64,000 bases of DNA from Corynebacterium anserum (GTDB lineage: Bacteria > Actinomycetota > Actinomycetes > Mycobacteriales > Mycobacteriaceae). Where the stretch lies: assembly GCF_014262665.1 (NCBI RefSeq), contig NZ_CP046883.1, positions 1,116,001 through 1,180,000 on the forward strand, in the 5' to 3' direction. The stretch's first letter is position 1. The number at the start of each line of letters is the position of its first letter. Of the stretch, positions 10,623 through 20,831 are shown one piece after another. The translations under genes and the position numbers were made by a program. The notes under the pieces were generated by a model that worked only from the letters and a program-made list of their open reading frames with translations, did no database searches and was not told where the DNA came from.

Positions 10623-11771
10623 CTACTTAGCCGACTGTTTCGCTTGTGCTAGCTGGGAAACGAAACGGTCGAATAGCGGATTGGCATCATGGGGACCAGC
10701 TGCTGATTCTGGGTGATATTGAACGGAAAACGCGGAGCCATCCTTGAGTGCAACGCCCTCCACAACGTCGTCATTTAGGCATGTATGGGTCACCACTGCC
10801 GGACCGAAAGGCGTGGAAAACTCCTCCCCTGGCTCGCCCTTAAGCGCAAAACCGTGATTCTGGGCCGTGATATCGATCTTGCCGGTAGTGTGATCGAGAA
10901 CTGGCACGTTAATACCCCGGTGACCAAACTTGAGCTTATAGGTATCCATACCCAATGCACGGCCTAAGATCTGATTCCCAAAGCAAATGCCGAAGAACGG
11001 GATTTTGGCGTCGAGAACCTTCTTGATCTCGTTGATTGTTACATCGGCGGTGGCAGGATCTCCCGGGCCATTTGAGACAAACACCCCTTGCGCGTCGTAC
11101 TCCTTCATCAATTCCTGCACCGTGTCAAAAGACGTATCGGAAGGAACCACCACGGTGCGCACGCCCCGTTGAGCGAACTCACGTGGGGTATTGGTCTTGA
11201 TCCCCATGTCATAGGCAATCACGGTGTATTTAAGGTCGCCGTCGGGTTCTATGACGTACACGTCATCGGTAGATACATCACCTGCAAGGTCTGAGCCCTT
11301 CATGGAAGGCTGTTCTTTAACTTTCGCCACCATCTCGTCGTCGGAGGTGACATCATCACCGGTAAATAGCCCGGCGGAGACGGATCCACGATCGCGCAAA
11401 TGCCGAACAATGGCGCGAGTGTCCACCCCTTGAATTCCGATAATTCCTTGAGCCTTCATCTCATCTTCGAGCGAACGCTTAGCACGCCAGTTGGAAACGG
11501 TGCGTGAAAGATCGCGGATAACGAGGCCGGCGACCCAAATTCTATCGCCCCGCGATTCGGAATCTTCATCATTCCAGCCGGTATTGCCAATCTGGGGGGC
11601 GGTGGCCACCACAATCTGGCGGTGATAACTCGGATCGGTCATCGTCTCCTGGTAGCCGGTCATTGCGGTGGTGAACACTGCTTCGCCAAGGCTGGTGCCC
11701 TGAGCGCCGAATGCTCGACCACGGAAAATACGTCCATCAGCCAGTACGAGGGCTGCCGGGGTGCGGGTCAT
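10623..11771 (-). CDS. carA: Carbamoyl-phosphate synthase, small (glutaminase) subunit
   Basis: Hydrolyses glutamine and passes ammonia to CarB. The 382-residue reading begins at the ATG at 11771, preceded by AAGGA; the longer frame from 11852 overlaps pyrC and adds a basic tail with no family similarity. The N-terminal small-subunit domain starts ALVLADGRIFRG; the class I glutaminase domain has the nucleophile in FFGICFGNQILGRALG and the catalytic pair in YHPESAAGP near the C-terminus. It lies 34 bases after pyrC and is part of the pyr operon. Confidence 0.96.
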   Translation of the reverse strand: MTRTPAALVLADGRIFRGRAFGAQGTSLGEAVFTTAMTGYQETMTDPSYHRQIVVATAPQIGNTGWNDEDSESRGDRIWVAGLVIRDLSRTVSNWRAKRSLEDEMKAQGIIGIQGVDTRAIVRHLRDRGSVSAGLFTGDDVTSDDEMVAKVKEQPSMKGSDLAGDVSTDDVYVIEPDGDLKYTVIAYDMGIKTNTPREFAQRGVRTVVVPSDTSFDTVQELMKEYDAQGVFVSNGPGDPATADVTINEIKKVLDAKIPFFGICFGNQILGRALGMDTYKLKFGHRGINVPVLDHTTGKIDITAQNHGFALKGEPGEEFSTPFGPAVVTHTCLNDDVVEGVALKDGSAFSVQYHPESAAGPHDANPLFDRFVSQLAQAKQSAK

Positions 11772-11805
11772 AAGTGGAGTTCCTTCTTTCTTTTTTCGAC
11801 GCCGC

Positions 11806-13230
11806 TTAAGCGTTGCTCGGGGACATTGCAGAGGTGACAGCGTTGCCATCACGGCAGGTGACTTTGCCGCGTAAAATCGTGGTACTGACTTTCACCGGCA
11901 TATCCATCCCTTCATATGGGGTATTGCGCGCTTTAGACGCCATCTGCTCGCCGCGAGCCACCCAGGACTTCGTCGTGTCCACGACACACAGGTTAGCGGG
12001 TTCACCGACGGCGATTGGACGACCATGGCCAGGCAGCTTAGTGATCTGCGCCGGCCGCTCAGACATGACCCGTGCCACGAAACGCCAGTCCTGGTCTCCA
12101 TTAAGCACGAAGATCTGGGCGATAAGCGCCAATGATGTTTCCAAACCCAGCATGCCCGGACGAGCTTTATCGAACTCGCAGCACTTTTCCTCCGAGCCAT
12201 GGGGCGCATGATCGGTTGCAACGCAGTCGATCACGCCCTCGATGAGTGCCTGTCGCAGAGCTTCGACATCACGTGCTTCGCGTAGCGGGGGGTTGACCCT
12301 ATTGACGCCGTCGTACGTCTCAAGGCGTTCATCGGTCAGGATGAGGTGGTGCGGTGTTACTTCGGCCGTCAGTGGAATGTTTTTCGCTTTAGCCCACCGC
12401 AGCAGATCAACGGTACCTTCTGTGGATGCGTGGCAGACATGCAGACGCCCACCGTAGTCTCGAGCCATGATCGCATCGCGAGCAACGATGGATTCCTCGG
12501 CCACACGTGGCCATCCCCGCAGCCCAAGACGAGCGGCATGAGCACCCTCATGGGCAACGGCACCTTCGGTCAGTCGCGGTTCTTCGCAATGCTGAGCGAG
12601 GAGGACATCTAGGCCCTTAGCGTATTCAATCGCACGCCGCATGAGACGAGGGTCATCCACGCATTTACCATCGTCGGAGAACATGCGCACTTTGGCATCG
12701 GAAGCGGCCATCATGCCGAACTCCGTAAGCTCCTTGCCAGCCAAATCCCGAGAGATAGAGCCGACAGGGTGCACATCACAGAGATTGACATTTTGCCCCT
12801 TGAACCACACGCTCTCCGCGATGGACGGATTGTCCATGACAGGAGCAGTGTTGGCCATGGTGAATACTGCAGTAAATCCGCCCTGCGCCGCCGCAGCTGA
12901 GCCGGTGGCGACAGTTTCCGTATCTTCTCGGCCAGGCTCACGCAAGTGTACGTGCATGTCAACAAGTCCAGGCAACAAGATCTGGCCAGGAAGTTCGATA
13001 ACTTCTCCCTGTGTTGTGAGCTCATTACCGATGGAGTCGATCACACCATCGCGTATCAGCACATCTTGCGGCTCGCCTTCGCCGTAGATCAAAACGTCAC
13101 GCAAGAGTACTTCGTTATCGACACCGGTTGGATGAGCAGCGAGAGGTCCGGATGCTGGATAGTTAGTATCCGCAGTGGAAGTCACGGATGATCCCTTCTG
13201 TGTAGGTGAAGCCTGGGTGTTCGTAGTCAT
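11806..13230 (-). CDS. pyrC: Dihydroorotase
   Basis: Cyclises carbamoyl aspartate to dihydroorotate. Metal-binding motifs are [15 protein letters not shown] near residue 90 and [14 protein letters not shown] near residue 325, as in type I dihydroorotases of Gram-positive bacteria. The annotated start at 13230 gives 474 residues with about 30 N-terminal residues of low complexity; a GTG at 13185 preceded by AAGGGAT is a good alternative and gives the more usual length. It lies eight bases after pyrB and 34 before carA. Confidence 0.94.
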   Translation of the reverse strand: MTTNTQASPTQKGSSVTSTADTNYPASGPLAAHPTGVDNEVLLRDVLIYGEGEPQDVLIRDGVIDSIGNELTTQGEVIELPGQILLPGLVDMHVHLREPGREDTETVATGSAAAAQGGFTAVFTMANTAPVMDNPSIAESVWFKGQNVNLCDVHPVGSISRDLAGKELTEFGMMAASDAKVRMFSDDGKCVDDPRLMRRAIEYAKGLDVLLAQHCEEPRLTEGAVAHEGAHAARLGLRGWPRVAEESIVARDAIMARDYGGRLHVCHASTEGTVDLLRWAKAKNIPLTAEVTPHHLILTDERLETYDGVNRVNPPLREARDVEALRQALIEGVIDCVATDHAPHGSEEKCCEFDKARPGMLGLETSLALIAQIFVLNGDQDWRFVARVMSERPAQITKLPGHGRPIAVGEPANLCVVDTTKSWVARGEQMASKARNTPYEGMDMPVKVSTTILRGKVTCRDGNAVTSAMSPSNA

Positions 13231-13238
13231 GGTCAGTA

Positions 13239-14171
13239 TTAAGCTCCGATCTCAGCATCGCCACTGCACAGCAAGGTAAACAACACGGCCATACGGACGT
13301 GGACACCGGCTGTGACCTGGTTGAGAACGACCGTCTTCGGCGCGTCCGCCACATCATCGCTGATTTCCATACCACGCAGCATGGGGCCGGGGTGCATAAC
13401 GATGGCATCCTCACGCATGGATTCACGTCGCGCGCGAGAGAGCCCATAGCGTGTGGCATATTCCCTATGGCTGGGGAAGAACCCTCCATTCATACGCTCT
13501 GCTTGCACGCGGAGCATCATGACGGCATCAGCATCCTTGATCACGCTATCGAAATCATGGCTCACGTGAACGCCCCAGGCCTCCACCCCCCACGGCAATA
13601 AAGTCGGTGGGGCGACGAAAGTGACATCTGCACCGAGCGTCGTGAGCAACTGCGCATTGGAACGGGCAACACGAGAATGCAAGATGTCGCCGACAATGAC
13701 GATTTTCTTGCCTTCGATGGTGCCTAATTTGTTGCGCATGGTCACTGCGTCGAGCAAAGCCTGAGTGGGGTGTTGGTGAGACCCGTCACCTGCATTGACG
13801 ACGGCGGTATCCCCCACCCAATTGGCGACTTGCCGAGCAGCACCGGAAGAAGGATGCCGCATCACAATGGCATCAGCACCCACCGCTTGAAGAGTGAGTG
13901 CTGTGTCTTTCAGTGACTCCCCTTTCTTTACACTCGAACTGGAAGCGGAAATGTTGATGACATCCGCGCTCATCCATTTGCCGGCAGTTTCAAAAGAACT
14001 CCGCGTACGGGTGGAATTTTCATAAAACAAGGTGAAGATCGTGCGTCCGCGCAGAGTGGGCAGCTTTTTCATCTCGCGCCCCTTGAGAACCTCAGCAAAA
14101 CGATCTGCCTCATCCATCAAGTCAATGATCTCGTGGGCGCTGAGGTCTCCGATGCTCAATAGGTGCTTCAT
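13239..14171 (-). CDS. pyrB: Aspartate carbamoyltransferase, catalytic chain
   Basis: Joins carbamoyl phosphate and aspartate, the first committed pyrimidine step. The 310-residue protein has the carbamoyl-phosphate motif [11 protein letters not shown] near residue 53 and [12 protein letters not shown] near residue 132; no regulatory chain pyrI is present, as expected in this group. The ATG overlaps the pyrR stop by four bases (ATGA), so the pair is translationally coupled and PyrR control of pyrR translation would reach pyrB. Confidence 0.96.
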   Translation of the reverse strand: MKHLLSIGDLSAHEIIDLMDEADRFAEVLKGREMKKLPTLRGRTIFTLFYENSTRTRSSFETAGKWMSADVINISASSSSVKKGESLKDTALTLQAVGADAIVMRHPSSGAARQVANWVGDTAVVNAGDGSHQHPTQALLDAVTMRNKLGTIEGKKIVIVGDILHSRVARSNAQLLTTLGADVTFVAPPTLLPWGVEAWGVHVSHDFDSVIKDADAVMMLRVQAERMNGGFFPSHREYATRYGLSRARRESMREDAIVMHPGPMLRGMEISDDVADAPKTVVLNQVTAGVHVRMAVLFTLLCSGDAEIGA

Positions 14172-14761
14172 TTCTTGATACCCTCCTCAACGCTTTCCAC
14201 CCCACGCTGTAGAATCACGCGGTCCTGGCCGTCCAATTCCTCCAGCTCAACAACAACCCCTTCATTGGTGGAGGTTGGTATGTTCTTACCGACGTAATCA
14301 GCGCGGATCGGCAGCTGGCGGTGGCCCCTGTCGATAAGTACGGCTAGCTGTACCGTGCGAGCGCGCCCCACATCTCTTAAGGCATCTAAAGCGGCGCGGA
14401 TTGTGCGACCCGAGAAGAGGACATCGTCGACGAGAATGACAATGCAGTCGTCAATGCCTTCATGCGGAACTCGGGTGGGTTTCAACGCTCGGTGGACAGA
14501 ATTCCTCAAATCGTCGCGGTAAAGCGTGATGTCCAAGTCACCATGGAAGATGTCCACCCCGGAAAACTCAGTAATTTTTTTCGCCAAACGCGCGGCCAAT
14601 GGCACACCCCCCGACGGAATTCCTAGGAGTACCACCCGCGGGGACCCCGAATCATCTAACGCCGTTTTTTCAATGATCTGGTGCGCGATGCGCGCGACGG
14701 TACGCGAGACGTCATCAGCTCCCAAAAGCTCGATGGTGTGCTCGTGCGTAGTCGTGTTCAT
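14168..14761 (-). CDS. pyrR: Pyrimidine operon regulator / uracil phosphoribosyltransferase
   Basis: A 197-residue PRTase-fold protein with the PRPP-binding loop [18 protein letters not shown] near residue 105. PyrR binds pyr mRNA when UMP is high and has some uracil phosphoribosyltransferase activity. A strong ribosome binding site, AAAGGAGG, lies five bases before the ATG and forms the 3' arm of a hairpin carrying the PyrR loop signature (separate entry). First gene of the operon pyrR-pyrB-pyrC-carA-carB-pyrF. Confidence 0.96.
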   Translation of the reverse strand: MNTTTHEHTIELLGADDVSRTVARIAHQIIEKTALDDSGSPRVVLLGIPSGGVPLAARLAKKITEFSGVDIFHGDLDITLYRDDLRNSVHRALKPTRVPHEGIDDCIVILVDDVLFSGRTIRAALDALRDVGRARTVQLAVLIDRGHRQLPIRADYVGKNIPTSTNEGVVVELEELDGQDRVILQRGVESVEEGIKK

Positions 14762-14769
14762 CGTGACCT

Positions 14770-14802
14770 CCTTTCCCGCCTCACAGTGCGGTCCGTTAAA
14801 GG
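14770..14802 (-). promoter_or_regulatory. PyrR-binding RNA hairpin over the pyrR ribosome binding site
   Basis: In the pyrR leader the RNA can fold as CCUUU / AAAGG (lower stem), a purine-rich internal bulge, then CCGC / GCGG (upper stem) closed by A-G around the hexaloop CUGUGA. The known PyrR loop consensus is CNGNGA followed by GG-pyrimidine; here CUGUGAGGC fits completely (bases 14778-14786). The 3' lower-stem arm AAAGG is part of the Shine-Dalgarno AAAGGAGG. No terminator follows in the leader, so the reading is translational repression, as described for mycobacterial pyrR. Confidence 0.75.
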
Positions 14803-14821
14803 ATGTCGAACAAGTTCATCG

Positions 14822-14834
14822 AAAATAGTAGCAA
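14822..14834 (-). promoter_or_regulatory. pyr operon promoter (extended -10)
   Basis: On the minus strand TTGCTACTAT contains an extended -10 (TGC followed by TACTAT at 14825-14830). No convincing -35 lies 16-18 bases upstream, as is common for extended -10 promoters. Transcription would start near 14818, giving a leader of about 57 bases that contains the PyrR hairpin. It lies directly after the nusB terminator. Confidence 0.5.
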
Positions 14835-14869
14835 TAAGACCCGGCCCAACGTTAGACGCTGGCCGGGTT
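14835..14869 (-). terminator. Hairpin terminator after nusB
   Basis: ACCCGGCC (14839-14846) pairs with GGCCGGGT (14861-14868), an eight-base GC-rich stem with a 14-base loop, followed on the minus strand by CTTATT. It separates the efp-nusB transcript from the pyr operon. The T-run is short, so termination may be incomplete. Confidence 0.55.
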
Positions 14870-14902
14870 AAGACCGAGAGAATTGAGAAATCTGCTGTTG
14901 AA

Positions 14903-15592
14903 CTACGTCTCGCAGTCCTGCCCCTCGCTGATTTCGGGGGTAGGAATATCTGCCCCACCTGCAGCACTACTATCGATAACCGTTGAGTTATCGTCTGCGT
15001 CTGACACCTCATCCGTAGAGGTTCCAGCGAGAACGCCATCCAGCATGGAATCCAGCTCAGCATCAGCAGGATCGCTGCTCTCTTCTGCCTCTCGGCGCGC
15101 ACTTATGGCGTCAGCCAAGCGGATGTCGGCGTCCCGGCCGATTCCATCTAGAACGACATTGACGTAGCCGGGAGCCTTATCGTGCGAGTATTCACTAGCC
15201 AGTTCCACACCCTCGACGATCGCCACACGGTTGGGGACGTCATCGTTATACAACAATTCCCACGCCGCAACACGCAACACGGCACGGTCTACCGCGGGCA
15301 GGCGTTCCAGGCGCCATTCGGAGGACAAATGTACGGCGATCGCGTCATCGATGGCGTCGAGATGCTCTGCCACGCCCGGAATGATCCGTTCCGTGTACTT
15401 GGGTACTGGTTTGACCTGGGTATCAGGATCGCGGCTTAGCTCTTGTCTTTCCTCAACGATGTCCACCGGATCGATATCGCGGAACTCTGCCTCAAAAAGG
15501 ATGTCAACAGCACGACGGCGCGCCTTATAACGAGAACCGTGGCGCTTAAACTTCGTCTCTTTCTCAGTCACAGTGTCTGGGGATACCTTCAC
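14903..15592 (-). CDS. nusB: Transcription antitermination factor NusB
   Basis: RNA-binding partner of NusE in rRNA antitermination. The core runs from [18 protein letters not shown] near residue 20 to [15 protein letters not shown] near residue 155, with the conserved [20 protein letters not shown] helix between (shown in part). After it comes a roughly 60-residue acidic, low-complexity tail ([13 protein letters not shown] onward) not found in E. coli NusB but usual in corynebacteria. The GTG start at 15592 is 16 bases from efp and has no good ribosome binding site; a GTG seven codons on is possible. Confidence 0.9.
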   Translation of the reverse strand: MKVSPDTVTEKETKFKRHGSRYKARRRAVDILFEAEFRDIDPVDIVEERQELSRDPDTQVKPVPKYTERIIPGVAEHLDAIDDAIAVHLSSEWRLERLPAVDRAVLRVAAWELLYNDDVPNRVAIVEGVELASEYSHDKAPGYVNVVLDGIGRDADIRLADAISARREAEESSDPADAELDSMLDGVLAGTSTDEVSDADDNSTVIDSSAAGGADIPTPEISEGQDCET

Positions 15593-15607
15593 GCAGTAGT
15601 GGGGACG

Positions 15608-16171
15608 TTAGTTAGACACGCGGGAGAGGTACGAGCCGGTGCGGGTATCAACCTTCACCACGTTGCCGGTCTCAATGAACAATGGAACCTGAATCTCTGC
15701 GCCCGTTTCCAAGGTTGCCGGCTTAGTGCCACCGGTAGAACGGTCACCTTGCAGGCCTGGATCAGTGTGCTGCACGGCCAACTCAACAGCCACTGGAAGT
15801 TCAGCGAAGAGAGGCTCCCCCTCATGGAAAGACACCTGCACTGTCGTATTTTCCAGAAGGAATTTGGCGCCATCACCCATGAGGTGTTCTGCAACCTCGA
15901 TCTGATCAAAGTCCTTATCATCCATCAGAACATAATTGGTGCCGTCGTGGTAGAGGTAAGTCATGTCGCGACGGTCAACAGTTGCGGTCTCTACCTTGAC
16001 ACCAGCATTGAAGGTCTTCTCGACAGTTTTTCCAGAGACGACATCCTTGAGCTTGGTGCGCACGAAGGCTGGACCCTTACCCGGCTTCACGTGCTGGAAC
16101 TCAATGATCTGCTGCAGCTTGCCGTCGATCTTCAGCACCAGACCGTTTTTGAAATCCGCGGTAGTTGCCAC
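15608..16171 (-). CDS. efp: Elongation factor P
   Basis: Relieves ribosome stalling at polyproline stretches. The full-length 187-residue protein has the exposed loop [15 protein letters not shown] near residue 30 where the modifiable lysine sits in other bacteria, and the C-terminal OB-fold signature [16 protein letters not shown]-like ending ([14 protein letters not shown]). The start is a GTG with AAGGAG eight bases before it. It lies between pepQ and nusB in the conserved aroQ-pepQ-efp-nusB order. Confidence 0.95.
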   Translation of the reverse strand: MATTADFKNGLVLKIDGKLQQIIEFQHVKPGKGPAFVRTKLKDVVSGKTVEKTFNAGVKVETATVDRRDMTYLYHDGTNYVLMDDKDFDQIEVAEHLMGDGAKFLLENTTVQVSFHEGEPLFAELPVAVELAVQHTDPGLQGDRSTGGTKPATLETGAEIQVPLFIETGNVVKVDTRTGSYLSRVSN

Positions 16172-16251
16172 GTTGTCATCTCCTTTTAGGTGGTAGCGAT
16201 GTTTTACCGGACTTAGAGTCTAGCACCCATCGTCCGCTATGATGCTAACGG

Positions 16252-17337
16252 CTAAACGACAATCAATTCGGTAGATGACGCGTTCAAAGACTGCGCCGAA
16301 TCTTCGGTGATCACATAGGTATTTTCAATGCGGAGTCCCGTTTCACCCGGGAGGTAGATACCCGGCTCCACTGTCAGAGTCATGCCTTTCACCAATGTCT
16401 CTGTTTCATCGACAGTCGCCGCCGCCCGCGGTGCTTCGTGCACATCCATACCCACGCCGTGTCCCGTGGAATGCACAAAGAACTCGCCGTAGCCTGCATC
16501 CTCAATGATGGTTCGGCACGCGTTGTCGATAGCGCGTAAACCGGCTCCAGGGCGTAGCATAGCCTCCCCTGCCTTTTGTGCACGATAGACGATGTCGTAC
16601 AGCTGATAGTCGCGGGTCGATGGATCACCTACGCATACCGTACGGGTTTGATCAGAAGCATATCCATCGAGGTAGATTCCGAAGTCAACGGTGACAAGGC
16701 CAGGGACAATCCTCTCTCGCGATACGCCAGCGTGAGGTTTGGATCCATTGGAACCCGAGGCAAGGATCGTAGGAAAACTCAAACCATCCGCACCCGCTCG
16801 ACGCAAACGATTTTCCAAATCGGCAGCTGCATCGATCTCCGTCAAGCCCTCCGCAATTCCCCCCTGCGCTATGAATTCCTGCCATACGTTGTCAGCAAGT
16901 TCACCGGCTGCGACTAATTTTGCGATCTCTGTGTCGTCTTTAACGAGGCGTTCACCCTCCACCACGCCCTCGAGTATGTCTGGATCACCGAGGTACTTCG
17001 CAATGCCGACGGACAACGTCGGTTCGACACAAAAATCGGTTTCACCGGCTACTTCCTTCATCGCCTGGTAGATGTTGTTGGCGATGTGTATCTGCATGTC
17101 AGAGGGCTCGCCAGTCTGTGCGGCGATTTGGGTGATGTAGCGACCATCAGTTGCGATGACACTCGTTGCGTCTGCCTTGAGCAATAATGCCGCATTGGAT
17201 CCATTAAAACCTGAGAGATATTCCACATTTTTTAGGTCACTCACAAGCAGCGCCTGTGCTCCCGCTTCTTTTATGCGGGCTGCCGCGCGCTCACGGCGTT
17301 GCCGGCTGTTTTCCTGAACAGACGCATGGAAAGTCAC
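16252..17337 (-). CDS. pepQ: Xaa-Pro dipeptidase / aminopeptidase P family
   Basis: A 361-residue M24 metallopeptidase that cleaves peptides with proline in the second position. The creatinase-like N-terminal domain is followed by the pita-bread catalytic domain with metal ligands in TVDFGIYLDGYASDQTRT, HSTGHGVGMDVHEAPRA and LTVEPGIYLPG. The GTG start abuts the aroQ stop with no gap (TAAGTG), so it is coupled to aroQ. Substrate preference (dipeptidase or aminopeptidase) cannot be fixed from sequence alone. Confidence 0.88.
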   Translation of the reverse strand: MTFHASVQENSRQRRERAAARIKEAGAQALLVSDLKNVEYLSGFNGSNAALLLKADATSVIATDGRYITQIAAQTGEPSDMQIHIANNIYQAMKEVAGETDFCVEPTLSVGIAKYLGDPDILEGVVEGERLVKDDTEIAKLVAAGELADNVWQEFIAQGGIAEGLTEIDAAADLENRLRRAGADGLSFPTILASGSNGSKPHAGVSRERIVPGLVTVDFGIYLDGYASDQTRTVCVGDPSTRDYQLYDIVYRAQKAGEAMLRPGAGLRAIDNACRTIIEDAGYGEFFVHSTGHGVGMDVHEAPRAAATVDETETLVKGMTLTVEPGIYLPGETGLRIENTYVITEDSAQSLNASSTELIVV

Positions 17338-17787
17338 TTACTTTGTCCTCTCTTTTTCGACCAGATAACGAAGTGCTGCTACATACCCGTAAGTCCCCAA
17401 TCCGGCTATGACTCCCCGGGCAATAGGGCTTAAGAAACTATGGTGGCGAAATTCCTCGCGCGCATGCACGTTAGAAATATGAACTTCAACAAAACCCTTA
17501 CCGTCCTGGATCTCGGCGAGGGCGTCGCGCAGCGCCACTGACGTATGGGTCAAGCCTCCCGGGTTGATGATGACAGCATGTCCCGCATCGGCGCAGGCGT
17601 GTATGACGTCAATCAATTCGCCTTCATGATTGGACTGGAAAAACTCCACGTCAGCACCTAGTTGTTGTGCTTCTACGCGGAGCATCGCTTCCACATCACC
17701 CAAAGTTGTCGAGCCGTAGACTTCGGGTTGTCGTTTACCTAACCGGTTGAGGTTGGGGCCGTTGAGGACGGTAACCGTAAGAGTCAT
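17338..17787 (-). CDS. aroQ: 3-dehydroquinate dehydratase, type II
   Basis: Third step of the shikimate pathway. The 149-residue protein has the type II signature [18 protein letters not shown] with the catalytic tyrosine near residue 24, [16 protein letters not shown] near residue 76, and [17 protein letters not shown] with the catalytic histidine near residue 103. Small type II enzymes form dodecamers. It follows aroB after 84 bases and directly precedes pepQ. Confidence 0.96.
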   Translation of the reverse strand: MTLTVTVLNGPNLNRLGKRQPEVYGSTTLGDVEAMLRVEAQQLGADVEFFQSNHEGELIDVIHACADAGHAVIINPGGLTHTSVALRDALAEIQDGKGFVEVHISNVHAREEFRHHSFLSPIARGVIAGLGTYGYVAALRYLVEKERTK

Positions 17788-17871
17788 GTCTCCTCTGTTT
17801 CTTCACCTATTATTCCTGGGCACACGTTAATGTGCGGTTGCGCGATCACTAGCGGTTAATCTTTGAACGCG

Positions 17872-18945
17872 TTAACCGGCAGTCGCCGCATAGGCTGCCT
17901 CTAGAAGTGTGAGGTCAGGCCCTTCCAGTCGGGTTGGTTGTCCTTCTCTTTCAAGAACGACGAAGCGGATGTTGCCATCTTTATTCTTCTTATCTCGCGT
18001 CATTGCAGCATATAGTGTCTCGAGATCAGCTGCATCGTAGCTCGTTGGAAGCCCGACCGACGCCAGGATGGCCCGGTGCCGCTCGACAACTGAGGTATCA
18101 AGGAGCCCCGCTGCATGGGCTAATTCTGCTTCGAAAACCATGCCGACGGCCACAGCGTGGCCATGACGCCATCGGTAATTTTCATGGTGCTCAATGGCAT
18201 GACCGTAGGTATGACCATAATTCAAGATTTCCCGCAAATGAGACTCCCGGAGATCCTGAGCCACCACACGGGCTTTGACCAAAATCGCGCGCTCAATCAA
18301 CTCCGGCAACGTTCTGTGGGGATCCACTGCCGCATCAGCATCCTGTTCATAAATCTCCAGGATGCGGGTGTCTGCAATGAAACCCGCTTTAATTATCTCA
18401 GCAGATCCGGCGATGATCTCCTGACGAGGAAGTGTCTCTAACACTTCTAAATCCACGATCACAGTAGCGGGCTCATGAAAAGCACCAACCAAGTTTTTTC
18501 CGGCCGCAGTATTTATCCCGGTTTTTCCACCGACCGCTGCATCCACCATCGCCAACAGTGTCGTTGGATACTGGACAACCGAGACTCCCCGCATCCAGGT
18601 GGCGGCAATGAACCCGGCCACGTCAGTTGCTGCACCGCCGCCGAGCCCGATGACGGCATCCTGACGGGTTAGTCCAGCCTCTGCACACTTATCCCAGCAA
18701 GCGGCAGCGGAAGCAATAGTCTTTCCTTCCTCCGCATCCGCAATTTCATGCAGCAGCACGCACTTCCCGTAAGTACGCATGCCAGAGGCCACAGCCTCGG
18801 CGCGTTCTTTCAGTGCCGGTTGGTGAATCAGCAAGTAGTTGTTTGCCCTCTTCGTGGCCTGGAGTATGTGCTCAACCGCACGATCCACCCCGCGATCAAT
18901 ATGCACGTCGTAGGGAGAATGAGAAGCTACGGTGATGGTCGGCAT
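17872..18945 (-). CDS. aroB: 3-dehydroquinate synthase
   Basis: Second step of the shikimate pathway, converting DAHP to 3-dehydroquinate with NAD and a divalent metal. The 357-residue protein shows the NAD-binding GLGGGAATDVAGFIAATWMRG near residue 98 (shown in part), LLAMVDAAVGGKTGINT near residue 130 and metal ligands in LNYGHTYGHAIEHHENY and RHGHAVAVGM. It lies 102 bases after aroK on the same strand. Confidence 0.96.
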   Translation of the reverse strand: MPTITVASHSPYDVHIDRGVDRAVEHILQATKRANNYLLIHQPALKERAEAVASGMRTYGKCVLLHEIADAEEGKTIASAAACWDKCAEAGLTRQDAVIGLGGGAATDVAGFIAATWMRGVSVVQYPTTLLAMVDAAVGGKTGINTAAGKNLVGAFHEPATVIVDLEVLETLPRQEIIAGSAEIIKAGFIADTRILEIYEQDADAAVDPHRTLPELIERAILVKARVVAQDLRESHLREILNYGHTYGHAIEHHENYRWRHGHAVAVGMVFEAELAHAAGLLDTSVVERHRAILASVGLPTSYDAADLETLYAAMTRDKKNKDGNIRFVVLEREGQPTRLEGPDLTLLEAAYAATAG

Positions 18946-19047
18946 GGGATCGTCCTTCGAAATACAAGCTAGAAATCAACGAATACGCTGGGAGCGTGAA
19001 CAGATCGTTATCACGCATGACGGCATGGCAGCCTGCTTATGCTTTAC

Positions 19048-19563
19048 CTACTCATGCTCCACATCGTCAATAAATTGCAGAATATCGGTCACGACTCGGT
19101 GGGGTTCTTTGCCATCGGAATTGACCAGCAAATTGGCTACCTCTTCGTAGTAGGCTGCTCGCTGTTCTAACAATTGCTCATAGCGAGACATGGGATCATC
19201 AACGTTCAATAAAGGACGCGAATCCGACCCGGCGGTGCGTCGCACTCCTTCCTCAGCACTGACGTGCAAATAGACGACCCGCTGATCCTGTAGCAATTTC
19301 CGATTACTGGGGGTCACCACTGCCCCGCCACCTAAGGAAACGATGCCGTCGGTGTTTAGAGCATCGGCGACAGTTTGCGCCTCGATGCGTCGAAACTCTT
19401 CTTCACCAAGTTCACTGAACACCTCGCCACAACTCTTGCCATAGCGTTTTTCAATTAACTGGTCGGTATCGACCACCGAGGTACGCAATGCGTTAGCCAG
19501 ACGCTTGCCGATCGTGGTTTTTCCGCTTCCGGGAAGTCCAACAAGTACCACTCGAGGGCTCAT
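19048..19563 (-). CDS. aroK: Shikimate kinase
   Basis: Phosphorylates shikimate. The 171-residue protein has the P-loop VGLPGSGKTTIGKRLA at residue 8, the substrate-binding Asp in VDTDQLIEKRYG and the Walker B-like SLGGGAVVTP near residue 77. Genes aroC, aroK and aroB lie in order with short gaps, a typical actinobacterial arrangement. Confidence 0.96.
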   Translation of the reverse strand: MSPRVVLVGLPGSGKTTIGKRLANALRTSVVDTDQLIEKRYGKSCGEVFSELGEEEFRRIEAQTVADALNTDGIVSLGGGAVVTPSNRKLLQDQRVVYLHVSAEEGVRRTAGSDSRPLLNVDDPMSRYEQLLEQRAAYYEEVANLLVNSDGKEPHRVVTDILQFIDDVEHE

Positions 19564-19615
19564 GCGTGAACAACCTACTCTCTATTTTTGCCCACAGCAG
19601 CATATGGCCGGGCTA

Positions 19616-20821
19616 TTAGTTCCATTGGAGACGCTGCCTAACCTGGGCACAGTAGTTTTCATAATTACGAGTGGTCTCCTGGAGAGAATCACCGCCATAT
19701 TTACGCAGGACCGCTCGAGCCAAAACGAGGGCCACCATCGCTTCCGCGACCACACCCGCCGCTGGAACAGCACAGACATCAGAACGTTGATGAATGCCGC
19801 TAGCTGCTTCGCCTGTGGCCATGTCCACCGACTTCAATGCACGGGGAACGGTACTGATTGGTTTCATCGCTGCGCGAACAATGAGATCCTCCCCGTTGCT
19901 CATACCGCCTTCTACGCCGCCAGCTCGATTGGATAACCGGTGGACTCCATCGTCAGTGCGTACCATCTCATCGTGCGCTTCGGAGCCACGGCGGCGCGCC
20001 TCCTCAAAACCATCACCGATTTCTACACCCTTGATCGCCTGAATGCTCATGACTGCACTCGCTAGCTGTGCGTCAAGTCGTTCATCGCCGGAGGTATGCG
20101 AGCCTAGTCCGATCGGTAGCCCCTTGACCACCACCTCAACGACTCCTCCAAGAGTATCGCCAGATTTCTTCGCCGCCTTAATCTCGTTAATCATCGACTC
20201 TTCCGCACACTTGTCAAAGGAGCGAACCTCCGATTTGTCAATCTTCTCCAGATCCTCGAAAGATGGTGTGGGACCGGTGTACGGTTCCGAGGCCCCAATG
20301 GAAATGACGTGGCTTAATACCTCTACACCACAGACTTCACGCAGCACAGCGCGGGCAAACGTTCCCGCTGCCACACGGGCTGCGGTTTCGCGGGCAGATG
20401 CACGCTCGAGGATAGGGCGAGCCTCGTCATGACCAAACTTCAGCATTCCGGCGAAGTCTGCGTGCCCCGGTCGCGGGCGGGTCAGCTTAGCCCCGCGCCC
20501 GCTGTTCATCTCCTTGACAACCTGCTCGTCATCGAGATCAATCGGATCGGAGGACATAATAGTGGTCCATTTTGGCCACTCAGTGTTACCGATCATGACG
20601 GCGACAGGACTGCCGAGAGTAACCCCGTGACGCACCCCGGAAAGGAAAGTGACTTCATCGGCTTCAAATTTCATCCGGGCGCCGCGTCCATATCCCAAGC
20701 GGCGACGTGCCAACTGATATGACACCTCATCACGAGTCACGTGCAATCCTGCAGGGAGGTTTTCAATGAGAGAAATCAGTGCCTGGCCGTGCGATTCACC
20801 AGCAGTTGTCCAACGAAGCAT
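19616..20821 (-). CDS. aroC: Chorismate synthase
   Basis: Last step of the shikimate pathway, making chorismate with reduced FMN. The 401-residue protein has all three family signatures: [18 protein letters not shown] near residue 8, [18 protein letters not shown] near residue 110 and [20 protein letters not shown] near residue 140 (shown in part). The length is normal for actinobacteria. It begins eight bases after the prepilin peptidase gene. Confidence 0.97.
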   Translation of the reverse strand: MLRWTTAGESHGQALISLIENLPAGLHVTRDEVSYQLARRRLGYGRGARMKFEADEVTFLSGVRHGVTLGSPVAVMIGNTEWPKWTTIMSSDPIDLDDEQVVKEMNSGRGAKLTRPRPGHADFAGMLKFGHDEARPILERASARETAARVAAGTFARAVLREVCGVEVLSHVISIGASEPYTGPTPSFEDLEKIDKSEVRSFDKCAEESMINEIKAAKKSGDTLGGVVEVVVKGLPIGLGSHTSGDERLDAQLASAVMSIQAIKGVEIGDGFEEARRRGSEAHDEMVRTDDGVHRLSNRAGGVEGGMSNGEDLIVRAAMKPISTVPRALKSVDMATGEAASGIHQRSDVCAVPAAGVVAEAMVALVLARAVLRKYGGDSLQETTRNYENYCAQVRQRLQWN

Positions 20822-20831
20822 GACGAACAGT

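Noticed and set aside
15443-16189. Long plus-strand open frame (248 codons) opposite nusB and efp
   Set aside because: It is antisense to two well-conserved genes, lacks a ribosome binding site and shows no family motif.
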